A stretch of 64,000 nt of DNA from Sinorhizobium meliloti (GCF_035610345.1 NZ_CP141213.1:248001-312000), one strand, 5' to 3'; positions 9,849-19,736 are shown, numbered from the stretch's first letter. Made by a program: numbers and translations. The notes: generated from the letters alone by a model not told the origin.

Positions 9849-9871
9849 CCGCTCCAAAACGGAGCGGTTTT
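9849..9871 (+). terminator. Intrinsic terminator after tetR
   Basis: CCGCTCC (9849-9855) pairs with GGAGCGG (9861-9867) around a five-base loop and is followed by TTTT. It starts seven bases after the tetR stop. It probably limits read-through into the efflux genes. Confidence 0.6.
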
Positions 9872-9932
9872 GGGGCGAAGCCATGCACAAAAACGCCGCG
9901 CCGCCGCAGAGCGGCCAAGGAGAGTAAGAGCG

Positions 9933-11087
9933 ATGTTTTCAGGAAGCGCCCTCAACCGACCATTCGCCGCCCGTCTCCTCACCGCGATTCTGCTGGGTGC
10001 CGTTCTCTCCGGCTGCTCGGAGGAGAAAGTCGAGACGAAGGAGACCATACGCCCCGTCAAGGTCGTGGAGATTGCTCCGGCCGGCGAGCCGCGGGAGCTT
10101 CACTATTCCGGCTCGGTCAAAGCGCGCACGGAGATGAATCTCGGTTTCCGCGTCGGCGGCAAGATCACCGAACGGCTCGTCAATATCGGCGACCGGGTCA
10201 AGCCGGGTGACATTCTCGCCCGTATCGACGCCACCGACTATCGGCTTGCGGTCACGAGCGCAGAGGCAGACCTGCTTGCCGCCGAAAAGCAGGTGCGGAC
10301 GACAGCGCTTGCGAAACTCCGGGCCGAACAGCTCTTCAGCAAATCGTTTTCCTCCCAGGCTCAACTCGATCAAGCGACCCTTCTTTACGATCAGGCGGTC
10401 TCGACGCGAGACGCCGCGGCTTCGTCGCTGAGCCAGGCGAAGAACCAGGTAAACTATACGGACCTCAAGGCCGACCATAACGGCATCGTCACGATCGTAA
10501 ACGCCGATATCGGCCAGGTCGTCGGCACCGGCACGCCCGTCGTGACCGTCGCGGTCGACGGCGAGAAGGAAGTCGAAATCGCAGTGCCGGAAACGGACAT
10601 TGCCGAATTCAAGCCCGGCAAACGGGTGGGGGTGCGCTTCTGGTCGGACGACATGCTTGTGCTCGACGGACATGTGCGCGAAGTTTCCGGCAGTGCCGAT
10701 CCGCGCTCGCGCACCTTTTCCGTACGCGTCAGCCTACCGAACGACGGGCGCGTGCTTCTCGGCATGACGGCGACGGTCGAGGCGGCTGCGGAAAGCTCGG
10801 CGCCGCTCGTTTCCATCCCCCTGAGCGCGCTGTCGAAGAAGGACGGCCAGAATATCGTCTGGATCGTTGATCGTGACTTCTCGACCGTCCATGCGCGCCC
10901 GATCAAGCTCGCCGATTTCGCGGACAACGGCGTGCGGGTCGCCGCAGGCCTCGGCGCCGGCGACCTCGTCGTTGCCGCAGGCACACAGTTCATGGCCGAG
11001 GATCTGAAGGTGAGACTGCAAGCGGGCGAACAGCAATCGGCCGAGCAGCAGTCCGCCCGGGCCGAAACGCCCGAAATTCTCCGTTAG
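9933..11087 (+). CDS. RND efflux system periplasmic adaptor (membrane fusion) lipoprotein
   Basis: A 384-residue HlyD/AcrA-family adaptor. Residues 1-26 form a lipoprotein signal with lipobox LSGC. The layout is classic: barrel-sandwich segment GFRVGGKITERLVNIGDRVKPGDILARID cut in two halves (from about residue 70 and again near 185), a coiled-coil hairpin rich in Ala/Gln between them, then a beta-barrel domain. It bridges the inner-membrane pump to an outer-membrane channel, which is not encoded nearby. I start at ATG 9933, which has AAGGAGAG eight bases upstream; the longer frame to 9846 lacks a site and starts inside the terminator. The RND pump gene follows after 114 bp. Confidence 0.88.
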   Translation: MFSGSALNRPFAARLLTAILLGAVLSGCSEEKVETKETIRPVKVVEIAPAGEPRELHYSGSVKARTEMNLGFRVGGKITERLVNIGDRVKPGDILARIDATDYRLAVTSAEADLLAAEKQVRTTALAKLRAEQLFSKSFSSQAQLDQATLLYDQAVSTRDAAASSLSQAKNQVNYTDLKADHNGIVTIVNADIGQVVGTGTPVVTVAVDGEKEVEIAVPETDIAEFKPGKRVGVRFWSDDMLVLDGHVREVSGSADPRSRTFSVRVSLPNDGRVLLGMTATVEAAAESSAPLVSIPLSALSKKDGQNIVWIVDRDFSTVHARPIKLADFADNGVRVAAGLGAGDLVVAAGTQFMAEDLKVRLQAGEQQSAEQQSARAETPEILR

Positions 11088-11125
11088 AGCTCGCAGCAAA
11101 GTAGCGCTCTGACACTTTGAACTAT

Positions 11126-11170
11126 GCACTTCCCACGGAAAACCGGTTTTCACTTTTCCTGGAAGTGCTT
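11126..11170. repeat. Dispersed palindromic repeat between adaptor and pump genes
   Basis: Ends GCACTTCC (11126-11133) and GGAAGTGC are exactly complementary, with an AACCGGTT-centred inner palindrome. The same sequence pattern (GCACTTCC, GAAAACCG, CACTTTTCCTGGA) recurs at 22295-22340, and a partial copy lies at 30643-30662, so this is a repeat family. It may moderate the relative expression of adaptor and pump. Confidence 0.6.
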
Positions 11171-11201
11171 CAACCTCCACCGGTAGAACGGGACGACGGC
11201 C

Positions 11202-14200
11202 ATGCACGCCTCCACCGAGGACAAGAAACCGTTCAATCTTTCGCGCTGGGCAATCGGGCATCCGAGCATCGCGCGCTTCCTGCTGGCGCTGATCATCATC
11301 ACCGGCGGGCTTGGGCTCCTGCGCATGGGGCAACGCGAGGATCCGGAATTCACGTTCCGCGTCATGGTGGTGCAAGCCGTATGGCCGGGAGCTTCCATCC
11401 AGGAAATGGAAGATCAGGTCGTCAACAAGATCGAGCGCAAGCTGCAGGAAACGCCGCATCTCGATTTCGTCCGTTCCTATACGCGCGCCGGCAGCGCCAT
11501 CATCACGGTCCAGATCGAGGGCGACACCGACGCAGACGAGGTCGCCGACGCCTTCTACCAGGTGCGCAAGAAGGTGGGCGACATCACCAACGAGCTGCCC
11601 GAAGGCGTGCTGGGCCCCTATTTCAACGATGAGTTCGGCGACACCTTTATCACCCTGCATTCGATCAGCGGCGACGGCTTCAGCTATCCCGAACTGAAGC
11701 GCTTCGCGATCGAGGGGCGGGACATGCTGCTGACGACACCAGGCGTCGAGAAGGTCGTGATCCTCGGGGACCAGCCCGAGAAAATCTATATAGACCTCTC
11801 CTCCAAGGTTCTTGCAGAGCGCGGCCTGACGTTCAACGACCTGCGCAATGCGATCGCGGGTCAGAACAACGTCGATCATGCCGGCTCTGTCGACACCGGT
11901 ACGCGCTCGGTACGCATCTCCGTCGAAGGAGACGTCACCAAGGTCGAGGACATCCGTGAACTGCGGCTGAGGGCGGGAAACCGGACCATCCGGCTCGGCG
12001 ACATCGCGACCGTGACCTCCGGGCTGGAAGATCCCTATGCACGGAAATTCCGATTCAACGGTCACGACAGCGTCCAGATCGGCGTCGTCATGGCAAAGGG
12101 CTTCAACGTCACGGACGTAGGCAAGGCAGTGGAAGCGACCTACCATCGCTTTGAGTCCGCCCTGCCCTACGGCGTGTCGGTCGATCAGGTCTCCAATCAG
12201 CCGGAAGTCGTCACCGAAGCGATAACCGAGTTCAGCCACGCGCTCATCGAAGCGCTGATCATCGTCCTCGTCGTCTCCTTCCTGTCGATCGGCTGGCGCT
12301 CCGGTCTCGTGATCGCGATTGCCATTCCGCTCGTACTCGCGGCCACCTTTGCGATCATGTACGAGCTGGGCATCGACCTCCAGCGCATCTCGCTCGGGGC
12401 GCTGATCATCGCTCTCGGCCTGCTTGTCGACGACGCGATGATCGTGGTCGAGATGATGGAGCGAAAGCTCGAAGAGGGGCTGGAAAAGATCGACGCGGCG
12501 AGCTTCGCCTATTCCTCGACCGCTTTTCCCATGCTGACCGGCACTCTGATCACTACCGCCGGCTTTATCCCCGTCGGCTTCGCGGAATCGACCGCCGGCG
12601 AATATGTGCGCTCGCTCTTCTACGTCGTCGGCATCGCGCTGGCGGTCTCCTGGTTCGTGGCTGTCTATTTCACGCCCTGGCTCGGCTACATGATCCTGAA
12701 GCAGCGTCACCACGCCGGCACCCATCACGACGTCTTCGATACGCGCTTCTATCGCCGCCTGAGGGCGACCGTCGGCTGGGCAGTGCGCCATCGCGTCGTC
12801 GTGCTCCTGACGACGCTTGCCATCTTCGTGACGAGCCTCTGGGCATTTCAGTTCATTCCGAAGAATTTCTTCCCGCAGTCCTCGCGCCCGGAAATTCTGG
12901 TCGATCTCTGGCTGCCGGAGGGAACGAGCATCAAGGAGGTCGAAAAGCAGGCGAAGGCGCTCGAGGAGCGGATGATGGACGATGAGGACAAGCGCTTCAT
13001 CGCCACCTATATCGGCGAAGGCGCGCCCCGCTTCTTCCTGCCACTCGACCAGCAGCTTCGCAATCCGAACTTCGCGCAGCTCCTCGTCATGGCAAAGGAC
13101 GAGGCGGCCCGCGAGCGGCTGATCGTCAAGCTGCGCACGATACTGGCCGAGGATTTCCCCTCCATCCGCACCAAGGTCGACCGGTTGTTCCTGGGACCGC
13201 CGACCGGATGGCCCGTGCAGATGCGGGTGATGGGCCCCGACCGCGAGGAAGTCCGTCGCATCGCCGACCAGGTGAAGGCGAAATTTCAGGAAAACCCGCT
13301 GCTCGGCGCCATTCATGACGACTGGCTCGAACCTGTGCCGGCGATGAAGCTGGTGATCGACCAGGACCGCGCCCGCGCCCTCGGCATCACGTCGCAGCGC
13401 ATCCGCCAGATGTTGCAGGCGGCAATGTCCGGCGTCCCGCTCGACAGCTTCCGCGACGGCGAGGAAACGGTCTCCATCGTGGCGCGGGAACCCGGCGGCA
13501 ATCGCCACCTGCTCTCTGCCGTCCAGTCGGTCTATGTGCCCACCGATTTCGGCGGCTTCGTTCCGGTCTCGCAGATCGCCAAGGTCGTTCCCGTCATGGA
13601 ACAGGGTATCGAGTGGCGGCGCGACCGGCTGCCCACGATCACCGTGCGCGGAACGCTGCCTGACGGCGTGCAGCCGAACGACGTGGCGATGCAGCTCTTC
13701 AACGAGCTCAAGGGACTGAGGGAGGGCCTTGCGCCCGGCTACAAGGTGGAGATCCAGGGCGGCGCCGAAGACAGCGCCGAGAGCCAGGCCTCGATCGCCG
13801 CCAAGGCGCCGATCATGCTGGTGGTGATCGTCATCCTCCTGATGGTGCAGCTCCAGCATTTCGGCAAGGCGATGCTGGTGCTCGCAACCGGTCCGCTCGG
13901 GATCATCGGTGCCGCGGCGGCCCTCCTCATCAGCGGAGCACCCTTCGGCTTCGTCGCCATCCTGGGGGTTATCGCGCTGCTCGGCATCATCATCCGCAAC
14001 TCGATCATTCTGGTGGACCAGATCGACCAGGACATCGCGGCCGGGATGGAACGTTCCGAGGCGATCATCGGCGCGGCGGTGCGCCGCTTCCGACCGATCA
14101 TGCTGACGGCGCTCACCGCGGTGCTGGCATTGATCCCGATCTCCCGCGGCGTCTTCTGGGGACCGCTCGCCTATGCGATGATGGGCGGGATACTGGTTGC

Positions 14201-14351
14201 CACCGTTCTGACGATCCTGGTTCTGCCGGCCGGTTATGCGCTCTTCTTCGGCAAGGAGCCGAAATCGCGCAAAACGGACCCGGAGCCTGCCGACGCGCAG
14301 AACGATTCGGACGAACAGGAGCGCTACCCGGCGCCGCTTGCGGCAGAGTAA
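11202..14351 (+). CDS. RND-family multidrug efflux pump, inner-membrane permease
   Basis: At 1049 residues this has the normal length for an AcrB-type proton-driven pump. One membrane helix near residues 25-43 is followed by a large periplasmic loop with WPGASIQEMEDQVVNKIE. A bundle of helices from about 345 contains GALIIALGLLVDDAMIVVEM (helix 4, the two Asp that relay protons are present). A second periplasmic loop and the helices from about 870 complete the duplicated fold. The protein trimerises and exports hydrophobic or amphiphilic compounds with the adaptor at 9933-11087. A 70-base hydrophilic tail ends the protein. Substrate cannot be predicted. Confidence 0.92.
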   Translation: MHASTEDKKPFNLSRWAIGHPSIARFLLALIIITGGLGLLRMGQREDPEFTFRVMVVQAVWPGASIQEMEDQVVNKIERKLQETPHLDFVRSYTRAGSAIITVQIEGDTDADEVADAFYQVRKKVGDITNELPEGVLGPYFNDEFGDTFITLHSISGDGFSYPELKRFAIEGRDMLLTTPGVEKVVILGDQPEKIYIDLSSKVLAERGLTFNDLRNAIAGQNNVDHAGSVDTGTRSVRISVEGDVTKVEDIRELRLRAGNRTIRLGDIATVTSGLEDPYARKFRFNGHDSVQIGVVMAKGFNVTDVGKAVEATYHRFESALPYGVSVDQVSNQPEVVTEAITEFSHALIEALIIVLVVSFLSIGWRSGLVIAIAIPLVLAATFAIMYELGIDLQRISLGALIIALGLLVDDAMIVVEMMERKLEEGLEKIDAASFAYSSTAFPMLTGTLITTAGFIPVGFAESTAGEYVRSLFYVVGIALAVSWFVAVYFTPWLGYMILKQRHHAGTHHDVFDTRFYRRLRATVGWAVRHRVVVLLTTLAIFVTSLWAFQFIPKNFFPQSSRPEILVDLWLPEGTSIKEVEKQAKALEERMMDDEDKRFIATYIGEGAPRFFLPLDQQLRNPNFAQLLVMAKDEAARERLIVKLRTILAEDFPSIRTKVDRLFLGPPTGWPVQMRVMGPDREEVRRIADQVKAKFQENPLLGAIHDDWLEPVPAMKLVIDQDRARALGITSQRIRQMLQAAMSGVPLDSFRDGEETVSIVAREPGGNRHLLSAVQSVYVPTDFGGFVPVSQIAKVVPVMEQGIEWRRDRLPTITVRGTLPDGVQPNDVAMQLFNELKGLREGLAPGYKVEIQGGAEDSAESQASIAAKAPIMLVVIVILLMVQLQHFGKAMLVLATGPLGIIGAAAALLISGAPFGFVAILGVIALLGIIIRNSIILVDQIDQDIAAGMERSEAIIGAAVRRFRPIMLTALTAVLALIPISRGVFWGPLAYAMMGGILVATVLTILVLPAGYALFFGKEPKSRKTDPEPADAQNDSDEQERYPAPLAAE

Positions 14352-14458
14352 GTGGAGATCGGCCACTCTTGCCCAATTCTGTCGAATTCGGAATAATGTG
14401 ATAATCTCACGGGGTTTCGATCCCCATGACGGATACAGGATCAGAGGCAGGAGCAGGA

Positions 14459-15415
14459 ATGAGCACGATCATGTTCCCGCAAAGGGACCTGCGCGAAGAG
14501 ACCGCAGCCCTTCGCGCGCAGATTCTCGACAGGCTGTCGAAACTGCCCTGGGACGGGCTTTCCTTCGCGCATCCCGTTCCGGGCCTCTCGCTCTATCGGA
14601 TCGTCGAGCCGGCGGGCCCCTTTTCGAGCGTTTACGAGCCAAGCCTCTCTTTCATCATCAAGGGAAGCAAGAATGTCCGCGTCGGCAACGAGACGCTCGT
14701 CTACGATGAAGGCTGCTTCTTTCTCACCGCCATCGGCCTTCCCGTAACTGCGCAGATCTGCGCGGCAAGCGAAGGGGAGCCCTATGTCGCAGCGGCCTTG
14801 CGTCTGGACATGGAAAAAGTGCGGCGCATCATTGCCGATCACGACATACACCCGACCGACATTCCCGAGCGCGACCTTGGTGTGGCTGTCGGCACCGCGA
14901 CGCGCGAGCTCTTCGACGCCCTGTTCCGGCTGATTTCGCTTGCAGGCTCACCGGCCGACATTCCGTTCCTGGCCGGCCATATCCAAAACGAGATCCTCTA
15001 TCGGCTTCTCACCGGCGAGCAGGGCGCGCGGCTCCGGCGCTTCGCGCTCGCGGGCACGAACAGCAACCGCGTCGCGAAGGCGGTCCTATGGCTGAAGGAA
15101 AACTACACCAAACCGCTTCGCGTGGAAGAACTGGCCGAGATCGCCAATATGGGCGTCTCCACGCTGCACCACCACTTCCGAGCCATGACCGCAATGAGCC
15201 CGCTGCAGTTCCAGAAGCATCTGCGACTGCATCACGCACGGGAACTGATGCTCTCCAAGTCGCTCGATGCGGCGACGGCGGCGCTGCAGGTCGGCTACGA
15301 GAGCCCGACCCAGTTCAACCGGGAGTACCGCCGGGCATTCGGCCATCCGCCGCTGCGCGACATCAGGGCGATTCTGAATTCCAGCGATTCGACGAGGCGG
15401 AACTCCGCGGGATGA
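14459..15415 (+). CDS. AraC-family transcriptional regulator (AraC_N type)
   Basis: A 318-residue regulator with an N-terminal AraC_N domain (about 30-190; LSLYRIVEPAGPFSSVYEP is typical) and two C-terminal helix-turn-helix motifs (about 215-310; VEELAEIANMGVSTLHHHFR, then ATAALQVGYESPTQFNREYR). Members commonly sit beside oxidoreductases and respond to reactive aldehydes. Here it precedes the molybdenum hydroxylase genes by 273 bp in the same direction, so it likely regulates them. I prefer ATG 14459, with AGGAG five bases upstream, over ATG 14426, which has only a weak site. Confidence 0.82.
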   Translation: MSTIMFPQRDLREETAALRAQILDRLSKLPWDGLSFAHPVPGLSLYRIVEPAGPFSSVYEPSLSFIIKGSKNVRVGNETLVYDEGCFFLTAIGLPVTAQICAASEGEPYVAAALRLDMEKVRRIIADHDIHPTDIPERDLGVAVGTATRELFDALFRLISLAGSPADIPFLAGHIQNEILYRLLTGEQGARLRRFALAGTNSNRVAKAVLWLKENYTKPLRVEELAEIANMGVSTLHHHFRAMTAMSPLQFQKHLRLHHARELMLSKSLDAATAALQVGYESPTQFNREYRRAFGHPPLRDIRAILNSSDSTRRNSAG

Positions 15416-15688
15416 TTGCTGCCCCACCCGGTGCGATGATCACGATCTCGTCAACCTGGCAGGAATGGGCAATAATTCGGCAGGATTGAATCTACCAGCC
15501 CGGCGAATGGTCTTCTAAGCTCCAGGTCTCGTTCATGGTCTTAGGTCAGGTTGCCTGACTCGTGAGCGTGAGTAATTCCAAGAGCTTGAGCGGAATGTGG
15601 GCGGAAGACCTTTCCACATCCGCGCCAGCGGCAGTCCGGCATGTGGCAGCGGCATCCGCTTCACGCGCCGAAACGCGAGGAGAACACC

Positions 15689-16147
15689 ATGGTGACTGTT
15701 AAGATCAACGGCGTCGAACACAAGATCGAGGCCGAGGCGGATATGCCGCTTCTGTGGGCAATCCGGGACCTTGTCGGGTTGACGGGCACGAAATTCGGCT
15801 GTGGCATGGCGCAATGCGGCGCCTGCACGGTCTATGTCGACGGCTCGCCCACTCGGTCCTGTCAAACCTTCATCGGCGACATCGAAGGAGCCGAGGTGAC
15901 GACGATCGAGGGACTGAACGGAAAGGTTGCCGAGACGGTGCAGGCGGTCTGGGCCGATCTCGACGTTCCGCAATGCGGCTACTGTCAGTCCGGCCAGATC
16001 ATGTCCGCTACGGACCTTCTGGCCAACAATCCCAAGCCGACGGATGCCGACATCGACGCCGCCATGTCCGGCAATCTCTGTCGGTGCGCCACCTACCATC
16101 GTATCCGCGCGGGCATTCACGAAGCCGCGAAGCGTCTGGAGGCCTGA
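15689..16147 (+). CDS. Isoquinoline 1-oxidoreductase-type alpha subunit, two [2Fe-2S] clusters
   Basis: A 152-residue small subunit of the xanthine oxidase family. Residues 1-75 form a ferredoxin-like domain with the plant-type cluster ligands in [18 protein letters not shown]. The helical C-terminal domain carries the second cluster, CGYCQSGQ and NLCRCATY. It passes electrons from the molybdenum site in the large subunit. GCGAGGAGA precedes ATG 15689. The large-subunit gene starts one base after its stop. No dedicated cytochrome c gene follows, so the electron acceptor is unknown. Confidence 0.9.
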   Translation: MVTVKINGVEHKIEAEADMPLLWAIRDLVGLTGTKFGCGMAQCGACTVYVDGSPTRSCQTFIGDIEGAEVTTIEGLNGKVAETVQAVWADLDVPQCGYCQSGQIMSATDLLANNPKPTDADIDAAMSGNLCRCATYHRIRAGIHEAAKRLEA

Positions 16148-16148
16148 C

Positions 16149-18362
16149 ATGATACCGAAACTGATGCAATCGATCGCCCGTCCTGCCGCCCGGATGGAAA
16201 CGTCGCGGCGACAATTCCTGCTCGGCGCGCTCGCAGCCGGGACCGGCATTGCCGTCGGATACAGGGTTCTCGCCGCCTCCCCGGCATTTGCGGGCGAGGC
16301 GGAAACGGAGAGCGGCTCACACGCATTTTCTCCCTACCTGATGATCGGAGCGGACGGAAAGGTCACCGTGCTCTCGTCACAGTTCGAGATGGGTCAGGGT
16401 TCCTATAACGGCGTCGCCACGCTGGTGGCGGAAGAACTCGACGCCGACTGGTCCACGATCGATGTCAAGGGTGCGGCCGGAAACATACCGGCCTATGGCA
16501 ATATCGCCTTTGGCGGGACCATGCAGGGCACGGGCGGTTCGACCTCCATGTCCACCTCCTGGGAACGCTATCGCAAGGCAGGTGCCGCCGCCCGGGCGAT
16601 GCTGGTTGCTGCAGCCGCGGCCGAGTGGGGCGTCGACGCGGCCGAGATAACCGTCGAGAACGGCACCCTTGCCCATCCCTCCGGCAAGAGCGGTGGTTTC
16701 GGCGCATTTGCGGCAAAAGCGGCCACGATGCCGGTGCCGAACGACGTAAAGCTCAAGGAACCGGGCGTCTGGAAGCTCATCGGCAACGCCAAGCTGAAGC
16801 GCTTCGACAGCGCCCGGAAGGCAAACGGAACCGAGCAATACACGATCGACGTGAAGCTCCCTGGCATGCTGACGGCGGTGATGATCCACCCGCCCCTCTT
16901 CGGCGCCAAGGTCAAGTCCTTCGACGCTACGGCCGCCCGCGCCATCAAGGGCGTGGTCGACGTGGTGGAAACGCCGCGCGGCGTGGCGGTGGTCGGCGAA
17001 CATATGTGGGCCGCGATCAAGGGCCGGGAAGCGGTCACCGTCGAGTGGGATGAAACGGACGCCGAAAAACGGGGCACGCCCGAGCTCATGTCCACCTATC
17101 GCGACCTCGCCGGCAAGACACCGGCCGCATTCGCGCGCAACGACGGGGATGCCGACGCCGCATTCGCATCGGCCGCAAAGGTCATCGAAGCGACGTTCGA
17201 GTTCCCCTATCTCGCGCATGCCGCCCTGGAACCCCTGAATGCGGTCGCACGCAGGAACGAAGACGGCACGATCGAGGTATGGGGCGGGCATCAGCTCCCC
17301 GACGTCTACCAGAAACTCGCCAGCGAAATTGCCGGCGTACCGGTCGAAAAGGTCCGGCTCAACGTCATGAAGACCGGCGGCAGCTTCGGCCGGCGTGCGG
17401 TATTCGACGGCGACGTCGTGGCCGAAGCCGTCCATGTGGCGAAGGCTCTCGGTTTTCGTGCACCGGTCAAAGTGCAATGGACCCGGGAAGACGATACGCG
17501 CGCCGGGCGGTATCGGCCGGCCTATGTGCATCGCCTGAAGGCCGGCATCAACGCAAGCGGGAAACTCGTTGCCTGGAGCGATCACATCGTCGGTCAGTCG
17601 ATCGTGGCGAAAACGGCCTGGGACGGGATGGTCCAGAACGGGGTCGACCCGACATCCGTCGAAGGAGCAAACAACCTGCCCTATGCCATCCAGAACCAGA
17701 CCGTCGGGCTTACGACCACCGACGTTCGCGTTCCGGTCCTCTGGTGGCGCTCCGTCGGTTCGACGCACACGGCATTCGCAGCCGAAGCCTTCCTGGACGA
17801 GGTCGCCGAGGCTGCCGGGCAGGATCCCCTGGAGTTCCGCCTGTCGATGCTCAAGCCCGGCTCGCGCCACGCGACCGTTCTCAAGCTGGCGGCGGAAAAA
17901 GCCGAATGGCAGAAGCCTCTGCCCGAAGGCCGCTTCCGCGGGGTCGCGGTCGCCGAGAGCTTCGGTTCGGTGGTGGCTCAGATTGCCGAAGTTTCCATCG
18001 AAGGCGAGGGCATCAAGGTCGAGCGCGTCGTTGCTGCCGTCGACTGCGGCCTGGCGATCAATCCGGATCAGGTCCGTGCTCAGGTCGAGGGCGGGATCGG
18101 CTTCGGGCTGAGCGCCATCCTGGGCGAGGAAATCACGCTCACGGAAGGCCAGGTCGATCAGGGCAATTACGATATGTACACACCGCTCAGGATCGACGCG
18201 ATGCCGAAGGTCGAGGTCCATATCCTCGCCTCTGCCAACCCGCCGTCGGGGATCGGCGAACCCGGCGTTCCGCCGATCGGGCCTGCGGTTGCCAACGCGG
18301 CCTTCAAGGCGCTCGGCAAGCGGATTCGCGTCCTGCCCTTTGCAAAGTCGCTCAACGCCTGA
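16149..18362 (+). CDS. Isoquinoline 1-oxidoreductase-type beta subunit, molybdopterin-binding, Tat-exported
   Basis: A 737-residue molybdenum-binding subunit of the aldehyde oxidase/xanthine dehydrogenase family in the single-gene isoquinoline oxidoreductase arrangement. A twin-arginine signal, [14 protein letters not shown], lies at residues 18-31, so the folded heterodimer is probably periplasmic, with the small subunit carried along. Segments such as [20 protein letters not shown] and [14 protein letters not shown] are characteristic of the cofactor-binding domains. The substrate could be an aldehyde or an N-heterocycle; the sequence does not say. ATG at 16149 directly follows the partner stop. 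Confidence 0.88.
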   Translation: MIPKLMQSIARPAARMETSRRQFLLGALAAGTGIAVGYRVLAASPAFAGEAETESGSHAFSPYLMIGADGKVTVLSSQFEMGQGSYNGVATLVAEELDADWSTIDVKGAAGNIPAYGNIAFGGTMQGTGGSTSMSTSWERYRKAGAAARAMLVAAAAAEWGVDAAEITVENGTLAHPSGKSGGFGAFAAKAATMPVPNDVKLKEPGVWKLIGNAKLKRFDSARKANGTEQYTIDVKLPGMLTAVMIHPPLFGAKVKSFDATAARAIKGVVDVVETPRGVAVVGEHMWAAIKGREAVTVEWDETDAEKRGTPELMSTYRDLAGKTPAAFARNDGDADAAFASAAKVIEATFEFPYLAHAALEPLNAVARRNEDGTIEVWGGHQLPDVYQKLASEIAGVPVEKVRLNVMKTGGSFGRRAVFDGDVVAEAVHVAKALGFRAPVKVQWTREDDTRAGRYRPAYVHRLKAGINASGKLVAWSDHIVGQSIVAKTAWDGMVQNGVDPTSVEGANNLPYAIQNQTVGLTTTDVRVPVLWWRSVGSTHTAFAAEAFLDEVAEAAGQDPLEFRLSMLKPGSRHATVLKLAAEKAEWQKPLPEGRFRGVAVAESFGSVVAQIAEVSIEGEGIKVERVVAAVDCGLAINPDQVRAQVEGGIGFGLSAILGEEITLTEGQVDQGNYDMYTPLRIDAMPKVEVHILASANPPSGIGEPGVPPIGPAVANAAFKALGKRIRVLPFAKSLNA

Positions 18363-19076
18363 GCGCTCATGCCGGCCGCCAGCGCGGCCGGTATCTTCCC
18401 GCGCCCAAGTTACGCCGAAGAATTTGCGGAAAGCTCCATTTCTCGGAAGCACCCGCACCGCAGCCTGTTGGGCGCCGTCGCTTCCTCGAGGCGACACGTT
18501 CAGAAGAGCGGATGGGCTCTCGTCCCTCCGTCGAAGCCGACCCGGGCGCGTCCCTCGCTCTCTCCCCCTCCCCTGGGGCGTCGCCGAGCGCTGCGGAAGA
18601 TGCCTCCTCCGCAGCGCCGCCGCCTGGAAGGCACCGCCGATGTTCATTGCGCGATCGCGGTTGAAGATATCGCCACGCAGGATGCGGTTCCCGTGGGAAG
18701 GAGCATCGCATGGCCCTGGCCGTTACCAAGCTGGTAGGTCTGGATGCCTAAAAGCGTGTCGGCTGCCGTGCCGCCCCAAGGCAGCACCCAGCGCCAGCAG
18801 CAGGCGGGAACTCGGCCGGCTCGAACCTTGAAAGTTGGCGACGAAACATTCCTTATAGGCAAATAAGAGTTGCGCATTGGCGCCGCCACGACACGCACAG
18901 GCTGATCGGCATCACTCCCCATGATGCGGAAATCGTTGATGATTATTGGTCTTTCGGTCTGCAACGCATTACGCCCGCTCCGGTGGCGCCGCAACCGGCC
19001 CAGGCTCCGCTTCGAGGCGGCGCGATGCATCGGGTGATTCGCGAAGCGGAACGGCCTGCGCGTCCGCGCGCGCGGG
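18363..19076. other. Gene-poor stretch after the molybdenum hydroxylase
   Basis: No frame here has convincing codon use, a ribosome binding site and a plausible protein together. A plus-strand frame ending near 19090 reads RLIGITPHDAEIVDDYWSFG, which looks protein-like but has no clear start, so it may be a decayed remnant. A GC hairpin lies at its left end. I see no repeat or RNA gene. Confidence 0.4.
18372..18391 (+). terminator. Possible terminator hairpin after the molybdenum hydroxylase genes
   Basis: CCGGCCG (18372-18378) and CGGCCGG (18385-18391) form a seven-bp stem with a six-base loop, nine bases past the stop codon. The following TATCTT is only weakly T-rich, so termination may need Rho. 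Confidence 0.35.
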
Positions 19077-19181
19077 CTAACCGAAGAACAGGGACGCGAT
19101 CATGATGGCGGAAACCAGGCCGAGGGCGGCGATGAACACGATCAGGTCGATCGTAGGGTGATGGCGCAGACCGCGTCGCAT
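19077..19181 (-). CDS. Very small single-span membrane protein (34 aa)
   Basis: GGAGGAG stands six bases before an ATG at 19181. The 34-codon frame ends with TAG at 19077. It encodes a basic head (MRRGLRHH) and one long hydrophobic helix from about residue 11 to 33 (DLIVFIAALGLVSAIMIASL), ending FFG. The strong ribosome binding site and the clean positive-inside membrane helix argue it is real, although it is shorter than most annotation cut-offs. No family is recognised. It lies downstream of two other small minus-strand genes. Confidence 0.55.
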   Translation of the reverse strand: MRRGLRHHPTIDLIVFIAALGLVSAIMIASLFFG

Positions 19182-19280
19182 GGCGAACTCCTCCACCCGT
19201 TGCGGGTCAAGCAGAACGTCCATGCGACGGATTTGTTCATCCTGCGGCCATAGGATTACGCGCAGCCGGGTGTTGCCCGA

Positions 19281-19478
19281 TCAGTGTCCGCCCTTACGGC
19301 GCGAATCGTGGCTGTGGTGGCGGTCGTGCTCGCCTCCGCCTCCGGAAACCTTGCTGCGCGTCCGGCGCTCGGACTCGGCCGGCGGCTTCTCTATTTCGAG
19401 CGGGGCTTTCGCATTTTCGTGGGAGGCGCCGGGACCGCCCTGGCGGATACTTGCGGGTGTCTTCTTGGAAGTGGACAT
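19281..19478 (-). CDS. Small hydrophilic hypothetical protein (65 aa)
   Basis: A 65-residue polar protein with no hydrophobic segment. It begins MSTSKKTPASIRQGGPG and ends in a basic, His/Gly/Arg-rich tail (GGGGEHDRHHSHDSRRKGGH). Such composition suggests an intrinsically disordered, possibly metal- or nucleic-acid-binding peptide, but no function is known. It starts 10 bases after the stop of the next small gene upstream (19489-19668), with GAGGCAG as ribosome binding site, so the two are probably co-transcribed. I am moderately confident it is translated. Confidence 0.5.
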   Translation of the reverse strand: MSTSKKTPASIRQGGPGASHENAKAPLEIEKPPAESERRTRSKVSGGGGEHDRHHSHDSRRKGGH

Positions 19479-19488
19479 GCGCTCTGCC

Positions 19489-19668
19489 TCATCTGTCCTG
19501 CTGATAGCCCTGATGGGTCGTATTGACCTTGGTGTTGCCCTGCTGCCCCTTCTTCTCCGGATTTTCTGCGAGGTCGGGCTTCTTCGCCCCGGCGGATACG
19601 GTTCCAGGCTCTCCGGCTCCCTTGTGGCTGCGGTTGTCCGACGGGATGGGTGGTGGTCGGCTGCTCAT
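19489..19668 (-). CDS. Small hydrophilic hypothetical protein (59 aa), rhizobial type
   Basis: GAGGAGG lies seven bases upstream of ATG 19668. The product is 59 residues, Pro/Lys/Gln-rich and without hydrophobic stretches, ending GNTKVNTTHQGYQQDR. This C-terminal signature is one I associate with short conserved hypothetical proteins of rhizobia, although I cannot verify that here. A start at 19683 is in frame but falls within the ribosome binding site. Function unknown. Confidence 0.6.
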   Translation of the reverse strand: MSSRPPPIPSDNRSHKGAGEPGTVSAGAKKPDLAENPEKKGQQGNTKVNTTHQGYQQDR

Positions 19669-19736
19669 TCGAGACCTCCTCACTGTGCCGTGGCATCTTT
19701 AGCGCCAGCGTCTTGCGGGTATGCGGCCCTAACCTG

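Noticed and set aside
10734..14366. A 1210-codon open frame on the minus strand
   Set aside because: It lies exactly antisense to the RND pump gene, is His/Asp/Arg-rich with no domain logic, and results from high-GC codon use of the real gene.
16377..18647. A 756-codon minus-strand frame
   Set aside because: Antisense to the molybdenum hydroxylase large subunit; composition is typical of shadow translation.
18644..19030. A 128-codon minus-strand frame in the gene-poor region
   Set aside because: No ribosome binding site, odd composition and no recognised family; a protein-like stretch on the opposite strand ends near 19090 but has no start. At most a decayed gene.
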